Assembly (NCBI GenBank): GCA_016647705.1
Contig: CM028335.1
Coordinates: 10,864,905-10,928,904 of the forward strand
Length of the DNA: 64,000 bases
DNA from: Eucommia ulmoides
Lineage: Eukaryota > Streptophyta > Magnoliopsida > Garryales > Eucommiaceae
Reading direction: 5' to 3'
A model generated the notes under the pieces. The model ran no database searches, was not told the origin of the DNA, and saw only the letters and a program-made list of their open reading frames with translations. How positions within the stretch are numbered: position 1 is the first letter of the stretch; each line of letters begins with the position of its first letter. The position numbers were made by a program, and so were the translations under genes. Of this stretch, positions 22,481 to 34,200 are shown piece after piece.

Positions 22481-24820
22481 CTATGTACCACAAGGCCTAC
22501 GTCGGACGTTCCTCCGCCCTCGGCGTTGAGCAATCGGAGGTTCCTCAACCTCGTCATGAAGCTGTGTAACTTGTCCATCGTCCCCCAACCATGGCACCGA
22601 TGACACTTGTCTTTCCAATCTTGTTGGTTGGACAAATGCCATTGGAGGATTCACGCCTGAAGTTAAGACAATTTCGTCCATCGCAGGAGTGAAGAATGAA
22701 GGTGACGGTTGTGTACCTAGCTGCAATGGCTCATGCGAATAAGGGTCGTACATCTGGTACACGTCGGAAGGCCCAACACCGTCACCCAATCCGTACGTGC
22801 TAGATGGCCCGTCATAAGCACCCATGTTGTACGATGTGGATGATCCGACATCACCCACACTATCTGGATAGTAGGCATTAGAAGTCCATGGCTGAGGAGG
22901 AGACTGATGAGCAGGCTGAGAAGATGGAGGAACGTCAGCTGCCACATGGCGTGGTACTCCTCGGTGCATCCTCCCAATGGTGCTATCATTGATGGCATGA
23001 GCCAATGCAATACCTGATTCCGCAGTACCCGACCGCAGAGTTAGATCACTCAAGCGTATCAGGTTTGATACCTCCGTATCCTACGAAACACATATAATTA
23101 GTTAATTAATACATGAATAATAACAACATAATCAAACTCATATAACTAAACAGATGGTATAGTCAAACGGGGGCCATACTTCTAACACAACTCGTCCTCC
23201 CGTTGCTAGATACCCAAACTGAGGTCGGTACACCGGGTTGACCAAGATCCTTCGTGTGATTCTCCAATACCAGTCCATGTATCTTTGGTCAACCCCTATC
23301 CTTTGCTGAAATCTGCGCACATCTGGTGCTCGTCGTCTATTCCACGCAACTATATGTGCGTGGTGCTTCTCAGTCCAATTTACACCAAAGTATCATCACC
23401 GAGTCATTTTGTGCAAGTCCCGATCCATAATTACCGGTTGAGGAACCCCTTGGCGATAACCAAACTGTCGTAGCACGCGCAGGGGATATGTGTATTCGAC
23501 GACCTCGAAACAAATGAGAGGCAGCGATGCTATCCATATATCTTCTCCATTTGTAGTATATGGAGGCAAAGTCGACAAGATATAGGGCATCCAAATAACC
23601 TGTCAAAATAAAATATAAATTTATTTAAATAAATAAAGAAATAAATTTATTTAAATTTTGATATAAATAAATAAGTAACCTCGTCATTCTGCAAGCGATC
23701 TAACTGATCGTGATACACCACTAGAACATGCATCGGCAAGTTTTCTAAATTGAACTCAAGGGTCCACTTGTACAACAAACATATAAATCATAAGTTTAAT
23801 ATCCATAAATAAATATTTATTACATGGTAAATGAAATTAAAAATAAAATACGAATTAGTTACCAAGCACCCCTTGGAGCAGCTGGGAACGTCACACCATT
23901 ACCGAAGTCCAGCTCTCCGATTGCGATGTCATACTAGGGTTCAGGGATAACTTCAGGTCGAAGCCTCGGCAACCGCTCCCAGGCCCAACACTCCAACAAA
24001 AATAGACAACCGGCTATGTCTTTCGTGTTGGCCTTCGACGCCTTACATAGCTCGCGGTAGAGGACTGCTAGCGTCGCACTGCCCCAGCTATACTTGACGC
24101 TAGGTGTCAAGTCACCAAGCAATGGGAGGTAGATTAGCCTGACGCTGTTCTGCGATTTATCAGGCAGCAACATCTGGCCAAGTATAAGCAAGCAATACGC
24201 ACGTGCGTAGCAATGCATGACTTCCTCGTCGGCATCCTCAGGAACTTCGGCAAAGGTGTTCCGTAACCACTTGAGCTTCAAACACCCATTCCTAATCTGT
24301 GGCTCTAGTGGTACTACTCCAAGGAGCTGGAGGCAAAGTGCTTGCCATTCGGGTCCTACTCGCGCTGGCTCATTGGCGATAACCGGCTTCCCATGCACGG
24401 GAAACCCCAACAAGACGGCAACGTCCTGTAACGTGATGGTCATCTCCCCGATGGGTAGATGGAAAGTGTATGTTTCCGGACGCCATCTCTCTACCAATGC
24501 AGTTATGAGAGCCCTATCTAACCGCTTCGGCCACAACCTGAACGGGCCGTAGAAACCGGCTGATTCTATCAATTGTATAATTTGAGGGGGAATGTTTTCT
24601 CTCCATTCTCCTCCATCGGATCCAGGACAGTCAAGAGAACGAATATCCTAAAACATTAAATAAGACACAATAAATAACATTAAATTTTTTAAAAAATAAA
24701 ATAAAAAAATTAATACAATGCAATAGCCTAAATATTTACCTGTATTGCCCAGACTACTTCAGACCTATGTTGCGCCTGCATATGTAGAACTGAAACATCT
24801 TCGGGTCCAGGGATTGACAT
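22481..24820 (-). pseudogene. MAIN-like plant mobile domain (PMD) gene carried by the MULE
   Basis: A spliced gene of the PMD/MAINTENANCE OF MERISTEMS-like type. Likely exons on the - strand are 24820-24740 (start MSIPGPEDVSVLH, 27 codons), 24647-23863, 23766-23680, 23599 to about 23150, and 23080-22481, with GT-AG signals at the joins I could check. Exon 2 holds the PMD core (ETYTFHLPIGEMTITLQDVA, then LLGFPVHGKPV, and CWAWERLP near its end). The last exon is Pro/Ser/Tyr-rich and ends RRGRRNVRRRPCGT. In-frame stops occur after PEVIPEP (23934) and as a TGA TGA pair after LHKMTR (about 23400), so it looks dead. Host MAIN/MAIL proteins act in nuclear gene regulation and TE silencing; related copies are carried by MULEs and LTR elements. 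It lies directly downstream of the transposase on the same strand, which supports being cargo. Confidence 0.75.
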
Positions 24821-25021
24821 AGCTGAAATTTGGTCCGTCAACACTTGTGGTAAATTTGTTAGTATGAAATTAAAATTTAATGACATTTATAAACAAAATT
24901 TAGCATTGATCATGAAGAAATGTGTGCATGGAATTTATAATATATAAAAGTTGACATAACAAACAAATAAAGTAGCATAAACATAATTATAATGAACCGA
25001 CAAGATTAATTGGGCGTATGA

Positions 25022-27739
25022 CGGGATCGGGATGGACACCTCCGCCTATCATGTCCAGTTTGAGAACATAAACCACAACGATTTGTCATTATTCTCCGCG
25101 ATTGATCCATCTCGTTTTGAATGCGAGTGGAATTTGGTCGACCACGATGCACAACCCGAAGTCTGTCATGATCTGGAATTAGGTTCGGAAAATTGGTCTC
25201 TGGTCAGTAGTCCTCGTGAATAATCGGGCGAAACGATGACTCCCATGCCATCAATTAGTTTGTCATTGTGTACTCAGCTGCAATATAGCGAAATGCATCA
25301 ACTCCACTATACTCGGTGGCCGCAAGCATATGAGAACACGGATATCGCCAAATTTTATACTTTCCACATGTGCAATTAGCGTCATCCCCTAATGTGACTT
25401 CATGAGCGATCAGGTCCCTAATGAGAGTCTTTCTAGTTTTCACGTGGTAGATTATGTTCTCTCTAGAAAAAAAATTATATTACATTAAATATGTGTCGAT
25501 GCAGTTATATGTAACATGAAAATAATTAAAAAATAATAAATTACCGATTGAATATTTGAACTTCGTATGTTTTAGACTTGGCTTGAGATTTCAGTATTTT
25601 CTCAACGACGTGTTTAACATATACATAACCATCGGCCGAGTCCTTTAGAGCTTATTGTCGACCAATATCAAAGTATTTAACCATCCTGTAGAACGTAATC
25701 TTCACGGATGCAGTAATTGGAATATTTCTTACACCCTTCAAACAGTTGTTAAATACCTCTGCATAATTGGTCGTCATCACTCCCCAACGCTTACCATCGT
25801 CGTGTGCCCTGGTCCATTTATAAGGTGGATGATTGCTCAACCATGCATGCGCCTGAACATCAATTTTTTTTATCTCTTCCATGATAGTATTAAATTTTCG
25901 AATTTGTGTCGCAGCACCCTCATTCCAAGCAAGATCTTTGAGATGCTGATTTTTAGCAATCTTGTTGAAATTGCTGCAAAGGTGACACAAACAAAATCGA
26001 TGATGTCGGACAGGCTCATTATGTTGATTAAGCCAAATACTGTCAACCGCACTAGTAATGCCGCCGTGTCTGTCCGATATCAATGTTACCTTAGGGCAAT
26101 TTTCGACAATATGCCTCTTAAGCATGTAGATGAACCATCGCCAGTATCAGTAGTTCTCTGTCGGTACGATGGCGAATGCCAATGGATAGCACTTGTTAGA
26201 CGGCGTCATTCCAATGGCGATTAAAATCTTTCCCTCGTATTTACCATACAAGTGCGTCCCGTCGATGGTGATTACGGGGCGACAATAACGCCATCCCTCA
26301 ACTGAAGCTTTGAATGCCCAAAATACCATGTCGAACGTCTTGTAGGTAGGCATATTAGTTGACACAGTCCTCCACTCGACAATCGTTCCCAGATTATAGT
26401 GTTGCAATGCGAACATAAACTTCGGCAACTTCTGATAAGATTCGTCTCAATCTCCGAACAAGGTCTCGATGGCTTTAGCTCTAGCCATCCAAGCTTTTTG
26501 GTAGGAGATGGTGAATCCCTGAGACTCTTTGACGTAAGCCACAATCACACCAATCTTTAATTCTTGATCCTGTTCGACTTGTCCAAGTATTAGGTTCGCA
26601 ATGAGTCCATAATCCAGATTTTTATGATCTACAGCAGTATAATTATAAAAAAATGTGTGCTGCCCTTCACACTGCATAATCTGAAACATGCCGTGACTTT
26701 TTTTCCTACCCGCCCGCAACCTCCAACTGCATTCATGCAAACAATGAACTGACCAGACCTTTTTGTTCGTTTCCAACACACGAAACTCTTTGTTTTTCTT
26801 CACGTGGTAATATTTAACGGCCTGCTGCACATGTTCCTTATCCTTAAAGACCATACCAACAAGAAATTTGTCTATCTCTGGTGTCCAAAATTTTTTCCGC
26901 AATTTCGGCTCGTATTTTGCCATATCATCATCGTCACCCCATTCCAAGTTACTGAAAAATGGAAAATCCCTTTTCAACGGCAATTGTTGATTCTCACTCC
27001 CTTGCCCACTAGGCCCAGCATCTACAACTTCGTCTAGGTCAAACGCAACATCTGCATCTAACTCTTCCTCTAACACATCATGACGACTATCAATTGTATC
27101 AAACTCACCACCATAATTACTTGTGTCATGTTGCGGTGGACTAGTCGGTGAATAATGGTGATGTGGAAGACCAGAACTGGTACCCTGGTTATGATCAGAT
27201 TGGGGGTGCGGCATGGGAGTACTGTGGGAATGATATTGTTCTGGAATGTAAGGGGGTGGGACAATATAATTAGACTGGACTGCTTGGGGGAAGGTGCCAA
27301 AAAATTGGCCATCAGATTGGCTACTGTACGGATTAAAACTGTGACTCATTAAGTTGGTAAAATGACCATTTCGAGGGAAAAAATTCGAACCATCAGCAAA
27401 TGCTCGTTCTACCTCTACATACACCTCAACAGCAAGAAGCGAGGGTATGTAAAGTGGTAACTCAAGTACTTGATTTAATACTGAGTCATCCCCGATAGAA
27501 AATAGGGTATATTTATAATTCGCCCCGAAAAGTGCCATCGGCATCCTACACTTCAGTTTCAAATTCCCATCAGTCTCATTCTCAAGAACACACGGTTTTA
27601 TCATCTCAATTAATTCATCTAAGGTTGTTCCCCTATGGACAACCAAAGATTTTATAGCTGATGTACTATAACTAATCCCGAATTCAGTACCTTCCAATAT
27701 TTTACCACCCCAATACAATAACAAACGAACGTGATCCAT
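25022..27739 (-). pseudogene. MuDR-type MULE transposase with SWIM zinc finger
   Basis: Starts at 27739 (MDHVRLLLYWGGKI; a PB1-like N-terminal region). A Pro/His/Gln-rich linker follows, then the DNA-binding domain (about residues 285-365, FLVGMVFKDKEHVQQAVKYY). The catalytic core has ITIDGTHLYGKYEGK (first Asp, about 26270) and LISDRHGGI (second Asp, about 26070); a Glu in the AWNEGAAT segment is a candidate third acid. The SWIM zinc finger is CTCGKYKIWRYPCSHM (about 25330-25380), and a C-terminal CCHC knuckle reads CGLCSQTGHDRRRC (about 25040-25075). An 82-bp GT-AG intron lies at 25463-25544. In-frame stops: TGA after LFGD (26447), TGA after PTENY, TAA after YTMTN (25255) and TGA in EDY.PE. 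Three of the four replace an expected Trp (TGG to TGA). Otherwise full length, so recently inactivated. Confidence 0.88.
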
Positions 27740-27839
27740 TTCAAGCGGCTATCATTTCAAAAGGTAAAACAAAACAAGAAAATAATATCATCAACTAAAA
27801 CTCAATCATAAAAGTATGTTCTTATACCAATGTTTACAG

Positions 27840-29300
27840 TGTTAATTTTTTATGGCTTTGAGTATGTTTTAAACCAATATATATATTTTCCTAATTTGCA
27901 TAATTTTGAGGGGTCAAAGTGCACAATTTTTAATTTAAAATTTATGAATTAAACAACTAAATTCGTAAATTTAACTTAAAATTTAACTAACTAATTCACA
28001 ATTTTAACTAAATAAAAAAATAAATAAACAACTAACAATTTATTTTAAAACAATAAAATAAATTTTATATTTTTCTAATTGTCATACTTGGAGGGGTCAA
28101 AGTGGATTTTTTTTAATTAAACTCAAATTAATTTACAATTTATTTTAAACCAATATATATATTTTTCTAATTTGAAAAATTTTGAGGGGTCAAAGTGCAT
28201 AATTTTTAATTAAAAATTTATAAATTAAACAACTAAATTCATAAATTTAACTTAAAATTTAACTAACTAATTCACAATTTTAACTAAATCAAAAAACATA
28301 AACAACTAACAATTTATTTTAAAACAATAAAATAAATTTTATATTTTTCTAATTGTCATACTTTGAAGGGTCAAAGTGCATTTTTTTAATTAAACTCAAA
28401 TTAACTTACAATTTATTTTAAACCAATATATATATTTTTCTAATTTGCATAATTTTGAGGGGTCAAAGTGCACAATTTTTAATTAAAAATTGATAATTAA
28501 ACAACTACATTCATAAATTTTAACTAAATCAAAAAAAATAAACAACTAACAATTTATTTTAAAATAATAAAATAAATTTTATATTTTTCTAATTGTCATA
28601 CTTTGAAGGGTCAAAGTGCATTTTTTTTTAATTAAACTCAAATTAACTTACAATTTATTTTAAACCAATATATATATTTTTCTAATTTGCATAATTTTGA
28701 GGGGTCAAAGTGCACAATTTTTAATTAAAATTGATAATTAAACAACTACATTCATAAATTAAACTAACTAATTAACAATTTTAACTAAATTTTAAAAAAA
28801 AAAAAAAAAAAAAAACCCCAACTAACAATTTATTTTAAAATAATACATTAAATTTTATATTTTTCTAAAACAATACATTAAATTTTATATTTTTGTATAC
28901 TTTGAGGGGTCAAAATGTATTTTTTTTTAATTAAACAACTAAATTCAAAAAATAAACTCAAATTAACTTAGAATTTATTTTAAACCAATATATTTTAATT
29001 TTGATTTTTATAATTTGTCAAATTTTGAGGGGTCAAAGTGCACAATTTTTAATTAAAATTTTATAATTAAACAACTAAATTCATAAATTAAACTAAATAA
29101 TTCAATATTTTAACTAAATTAAAAAAAAAAAACAAATAACAATTTATTTTAAAACTTTTCTAAAACAATACATTAAATCATATATTTTTCTAATTGTTAT
29201 ACTTTAAGGGGTCAAAGTGTATTTTTCTAACCAACTAACAATGTTTTTAAATAATATATTAATCTATATTTTTCTACACATGTGAAAGGGGCCATAGTGT
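27840..29300. repeat. Five-unit tandem array with GGGGTCAAAGTG words
   Basis: Five imperfect units are marked by TTTTGAGGGGTCAAAGTG at about 27905, 28181, 28454, 28696 and 29024 (spacings 276, 273, 242 and 328). Each unit also has a second word of the type ACTTTGAAGGGTCAAAGTG roughly midway (about 28088, 28362, 28602, 28900 and 29203). This gives about ten copies of GGGTCAAAGTG or near variants in 1.3 kb. The rest of each unit is AT-rich (ACCAATATATATATTTT, CAACTAACAATTTATTTT). The array lies immediately upstream of the transposase start at 27739, so it belongs to the 5' non-coding part of the MULE. No coding frame. Confidence 0.85.
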
Positions 29301-29814
29301 AATTTTTAATTTAACAACTAAATTAACAAATTAAACTAACTAACTAATTTACAAATTAATTTAACTAACGAACCAACAAATTAAACAAGTAAACTAACTA
29401 ACAAAATAAACAAAATTAACTAACAAATTAGACAAGTAACAAATTAAAATTAAACTATCCTCTAATGTTTTTTTCATGTTTTAAAAAAATTAAATTAACA
29501 ACTAAACTAACTAATTTATTAAATAGTGTATTATATAATGTGTAAAAAACAAGTAATCAATGAAACTAACAAACAAGAAAATTAAACAAAAAAATTAAAC
29601 TAACAATTAAACAAGTAAGTAAATTTAATAAGTAAAAAACATACTAATCTAATTAACAAATAAATTAAAAAAATTAAAATAAACTTACCTTTTGTAGTAA
29701 GAAGAAGATGTTGTGAAGTTGTGAAATTTGTCAAATATTGATGAACAATCTTCGTTAAATTTTTACACCCAAAATGGAATGATCAAAATTTGTGAAATTG
29801 AGGAAGGAACAAGG

Positions 29815-30168
29815 AGATGGAGAAGGGGAAGGAGAAAGAGAAGGCTGAGAGTTGCATGAAATGGAGGAGGCCGGTTGGGGTTTATATGGGGCTCAGCCGC
29901 ATGCCAGTAGGGGTTTATATGTGTATGTGTGGGTGGGGGTGGGGGGGGGGGTGTTTCAAAACCGAAGCTACAGCTGCTTTATGCAGCTGATTTATATGGG
30001 GAATGAACAAAAAGATGGAGAAGGGGAAGGGGAAGGAGAAGGAGAAGGCTGAGAGTTGCATGAAATGGAGGAGGCCGGTTGGGGTTTATATAGGGCTTAG
30101 CCGCATGCCGGTAGGGGTTTATATGTGTGTTGGGGGGGGGGGGGGGGGGGGGTTTCAAAACCGAAAGT
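29815..30168. repeat. Tandem duplication of about 198 bp with G runs
   Basis: Two copies (from about 29815 and 30013) share GAGATGGAGAAGGGGAAGG, GGCTGAGAGTTGCATGAAAT, GAGGCCGGTTGGGGTTTATA, CCGCATGCC and TTTCAAAACCGAA. Each ends in a G run (about 29935-29951 and a 23-base run at about 30131-30153). The spacer has ACAGCTGCTTTATGCAGCTG, an inverted word. This may be the outer (right) end of the MULE on the - strand; the palindrome block at 21536-21804 would be the other end. The small frames over the duplication are not genes. Confidence 0.75.
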
Positions 30169-31245
30169 TTGATGAACACATTACAACACTAATTACTAAA
30201 AGTAGCCGACACAATGAAATATTATAGGTTTAATTTCAAATCTGATGAACACATAACGAACTAAAATTTAGCAAAATAAAGAGGTAGAGACAAAATATTT
30301 CAAAGTCAGCATAAATTACAAAATATGAACATTTTTAACAGTAAATAGTTGATCACGTGCTAAAAAATAGGATGTGTTCTTTAATTACTTGAAAGGTGAG
30401 TAATTGTAGAAAAGAGAGAAAAACGCATTGCAATTGGGGAGAGAGAGAGCTGAAAGAAGGGTTAATTAAATTGAATCCTAATTAGTAGTTTAATTAAGAA
30501 AAATTGGATGAATCAATGTCTAAATTAATTAATTAATTAGTAATTTAATTAGAGAAAAATAGATAAATAGAAAAATAGAAAAATAGCTAAACTTTTGGCT
30601 CTAAAGTTAATATGTTAATTTTGACTCTAAAATTAATTAATTGGAAAATTTAATGTGATTAGGACAAAAAATTTAGGCATTAATGTTATTTTAGACATTA
30701 TCTTTACTAATTAATGTTAATTTAGGGCCATATATGTATCCCAACATTTTTTACCCCAAATTAAAATTCAATTTCCTTTTATGGCCCTAAACTTATATCT
30801 CGAAAATATCCTAGTCAGCAAATTTGTTTGTCCTAATCAACATTTGTCTAATTAATTAATCAATACTATATTAATTTAATTTTCATTTACATTAATCCGA
30901 TTTCCTGTTTGACAGATCTAGTTTTCTTACATGTCCTCAATTTATATCTTAAAATGTCCTAATCAGCATTTCGTTTGTCCTAGTCAATAACTTTATTTGT
31001 CCTAGTCATATTTTTTTGTCCTTATCATAAATTTATCCTAGTCAGCCAAAAAACCGTCCTATTTTATTTTATGTAATAGATGATTACACATAAGCATACA
31101 AACAGTGGTTTTACAAGGCAGAAGCGCCACACGACCACCGAAAAAGGGAGCAACGGCAGCCTAACCCTAACATATCTTCCCCTGGCCAGCTGAAAGGTGA
31201 CGGAGCTTCTGTCGCCGGTGGAGGCGAAGTAGAGAGAGAATCAGA
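30169..31245. promoter_or_regulatory. Upstream region of SF3A2
   Basis: AT-rich DNA between the MULE end and the SF3A2 start codon. It contains a loose series of GTCCTARTCA words (about 30815, 30839, 30957, 30978, 31000 and 31035) and GA-rich leader-like DNA just before the start (31180-31245). No clear TATA box could be assigned. The promoter and 5' UTR must lie here because the start codon is at 31246, but the exact start of transcription is not visible. Confidence 0.45.
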
Positions 31246-34200
31246 ATGGACAGAGAATGGGGCTCTAAGCCTGGCAGCGGAGGCGCGGCCTCCGCCCAGA
31301 ACGAAGCCATCGACCGCCGTGAGCGGCTGAGGAGACTCGCCCTTGAAACGATCGATCTCGCTAAAGATCCATATTTCATGCGCAACCATCTCGGAAGGTA
31401 CATTCTACATGTAAATCTATCTATATACAAGTATCGATTATAAAATCTGTACGCTAATGTATTCGGTTAATAGGTTGATTCAGGGGAATTATCGGTACTG
31501 ACATTGCTGTGGATAATATTTTGATTTTTTGTAGTTATGAATGCAAGCTTTGTTTGACGCTGCACAACAACGAGGGAAATTACTTGGCTCACACACAAGG
31601 GAAGCGGCATCAGACCAATTTGGCCAAGAGAGCGGCTCGGGAAGCAAAGGATGCACCAGCTCAGCCTCAACCTCACAAGCGGGCAATTAACCTCCGAAAG
31701 ACAGGCAAGCTTATCTGCTGCTTCTTTGATCGAATTTTCAAATTAGATTTGTGGTTTGATTGATAAACTCTATATCCATAACAAGTTGATCAGTTCGATG
31801 AAGAATCTAGAAATGGCATGTGAAATTGTTGACATTTGTTGCCAAGCCAGGTTCTTCTGTTGAACATAGAACGTATACTAATATAAATAGGTTATTATAC
31901 TCCTACTACTATGTCGGGGATATATGCTCATTTACTTGCCAATTGAAGCTTGGAAACCGGAAAGTTTGCCTACTGGCTAAATTTTAGATCATAGAACAAT
32001 ATTTAGTTATTTACCAATAAAGGTTTAGACTTACTGCCATTGAGAATTTGAGATTGAATTTTAACTTTTAATTCTATATTACACAAGATTTTGCTTCCTC
32101 ATAACGCTCTTACTTCTCTTATATAAGAATGAAAATGAGAGGGGTTTTACATCATTAATAATCTTACTGGCATGGTTAGATTCATTGTTGTACCTGAGAG
32201 ATGTTGCACTTGAACAGTTCCCACACTAATTGCATTTGATTTGTCTTCTTATCCCTAGATCTAATTCTCCAACAGTATAGTCCATTTCATTGTGTCGGCT
32301 ACTTTTAGTAATTAGTTGTCCGTCCATTTAATTTTATAATTACAGTACATTCAAGGGCATGCACGATGTCTGATCTCTGAAATTGACTGGTTACTAATAC
32401 TTTTGTAGTTTCTTTAAAGCCATGAATGCCAGAGTAGAGGTAGCATTGTGGGTTTCTAGTATACTTTGGGAAAAACAATAGTACGAGTTTTCATTGATTT
32501 GGGTTGGGTTTCTTTGAATTGACATTATTCAATAGTTCATAAATATACTTTTGTTCACATAGTTGATGACTTGAAAGTTGAAACAACATGTTCTAGTTGG
32601 TAAAATGGCTAACTCAATGAACTACAAAGCAGTAGTGATGCACAGTTACTCTAAAATAGAAAATATAAGGTCAAAACGGAGCAACTAATCATTGTAAATG
32701 ATTTTGATTTTCATGCTGGAAGTCACTATTTTGCAAATTTGAAGTCCTCCCCAACCTGTGAGGTGGACTCTTGATGCAAAATGCTTCACAACTAGGGAAA
32801 GGATATATTATTTATGTATAATGGCCTAGCAGCCTTCTTCTTGATGTTTATTCTATTGAAACCTCACTAGAAGACCAAGTGCAGTGAGTGTGAACCGCTA
32901 AGCAGAATTGGTTAAATATTTTCATTATTAGTCAGATTGACTTTTTTGGATTTATGGACTTTTATACACACACACACACACACACACACATATTAATCCC
33001 ACTTGTCCTGTAGGCCTATATAGACACAGGTGCACAAACACACAATTATACCATATATACCTTGATCCATATGGTTCTTTCATTGTGCTCCTCAATATTT
33101 TGACTTGTACCTTATGTGCATGCAGTTAAAATTGGTCGGCCTGGTTACCGTGTGACGAAGCAGTTTGATCCAGAGACGAAGCAGAGGTCTCTGTTGTTCC
33201 AGGTGCTAATCTAGTTCTCAGCAATTGAATTCTGTAGCATGCTATTTCTGGTGAAGCAATTGAATTCTGTAGCATGCAATTTCTGGTTATAAGAAGTAAT
33301 AGGCATGTGCTGTTCGTAGGAGATTGGCTGTTCACATAGTAGTTATGCTAATTTCTTGTCTTGCGGTTGTGAACCATATCCTAACCTAAAGTCTTGACCA
33401 TATGTTAGGCCCCAGGTTCTAGAAGGAAGGGTAATTTGGGTAGATTAGATTAATGGTTGTTGTTAGTTTGTTTGGTATAATTTCTGTTATGAATTTGTTT
33501 ACAATTTTTGTTACGGAGAGTGGTGGGTGAGAATATAAGGGGGGTTTCTAGTGAAGGATGGGTATTGAGAAATTGTTAATTGTTTTTGTATTGAGCTCAA
33601 CTCATTTGGAGAGTTTCTAAGCCTCTCGAATGCTTGGTTTATCCTTGTTATTTTCGGTTGTTCAATATAATACTTAGTAGTTGTTCTAGTTCAAAAAAAA
33701 ATAAAAAATTAATAAATTTTAGTTTCCTGAATTTCACTTTAAGGGCAAAGTGAATGTTTGGATGACGGGTAATGTTAGGCCCCAGGTTCTAGAAGGAAGG
33801 GTAATTTGGGTTGATTAGATTAATGGTTGTTGTTAGTTTGTTAGGTACAATTTCTGTTATGAATTTGTTTACAGTTTCTGTTAGGGAGAGAGGTAGGTGA
33901 GAACATAAGGGGTTTTCTAGTGAAGGAGGGGTACTGAGAAATCGTTAATTGTTTTTGTATTGAACTTAGCTCAATTGGAGAGTTCTCAAGCCTCTCGAAT
34001 GCTTGGTTTATTCTTGTTATTTTTGGTTGTTCAATATAATACTTAGCAATTGTTCCAGTTCATATCAAATTGGTATCAAAAGCACGTACCTGGGAAGATG
34101 CTCCACCGTGAGATCGATTCGCTGCGAGGAGAAATGCAGACGATGCTACAATGCGTCGATCAACTTATTAAGTTGCAGGATGAATTGATTCGCATCACCT

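Noticed and set aside
24217-24552. 111-residue + strand frame
   Set aside because: Antisense of the PMD exon.
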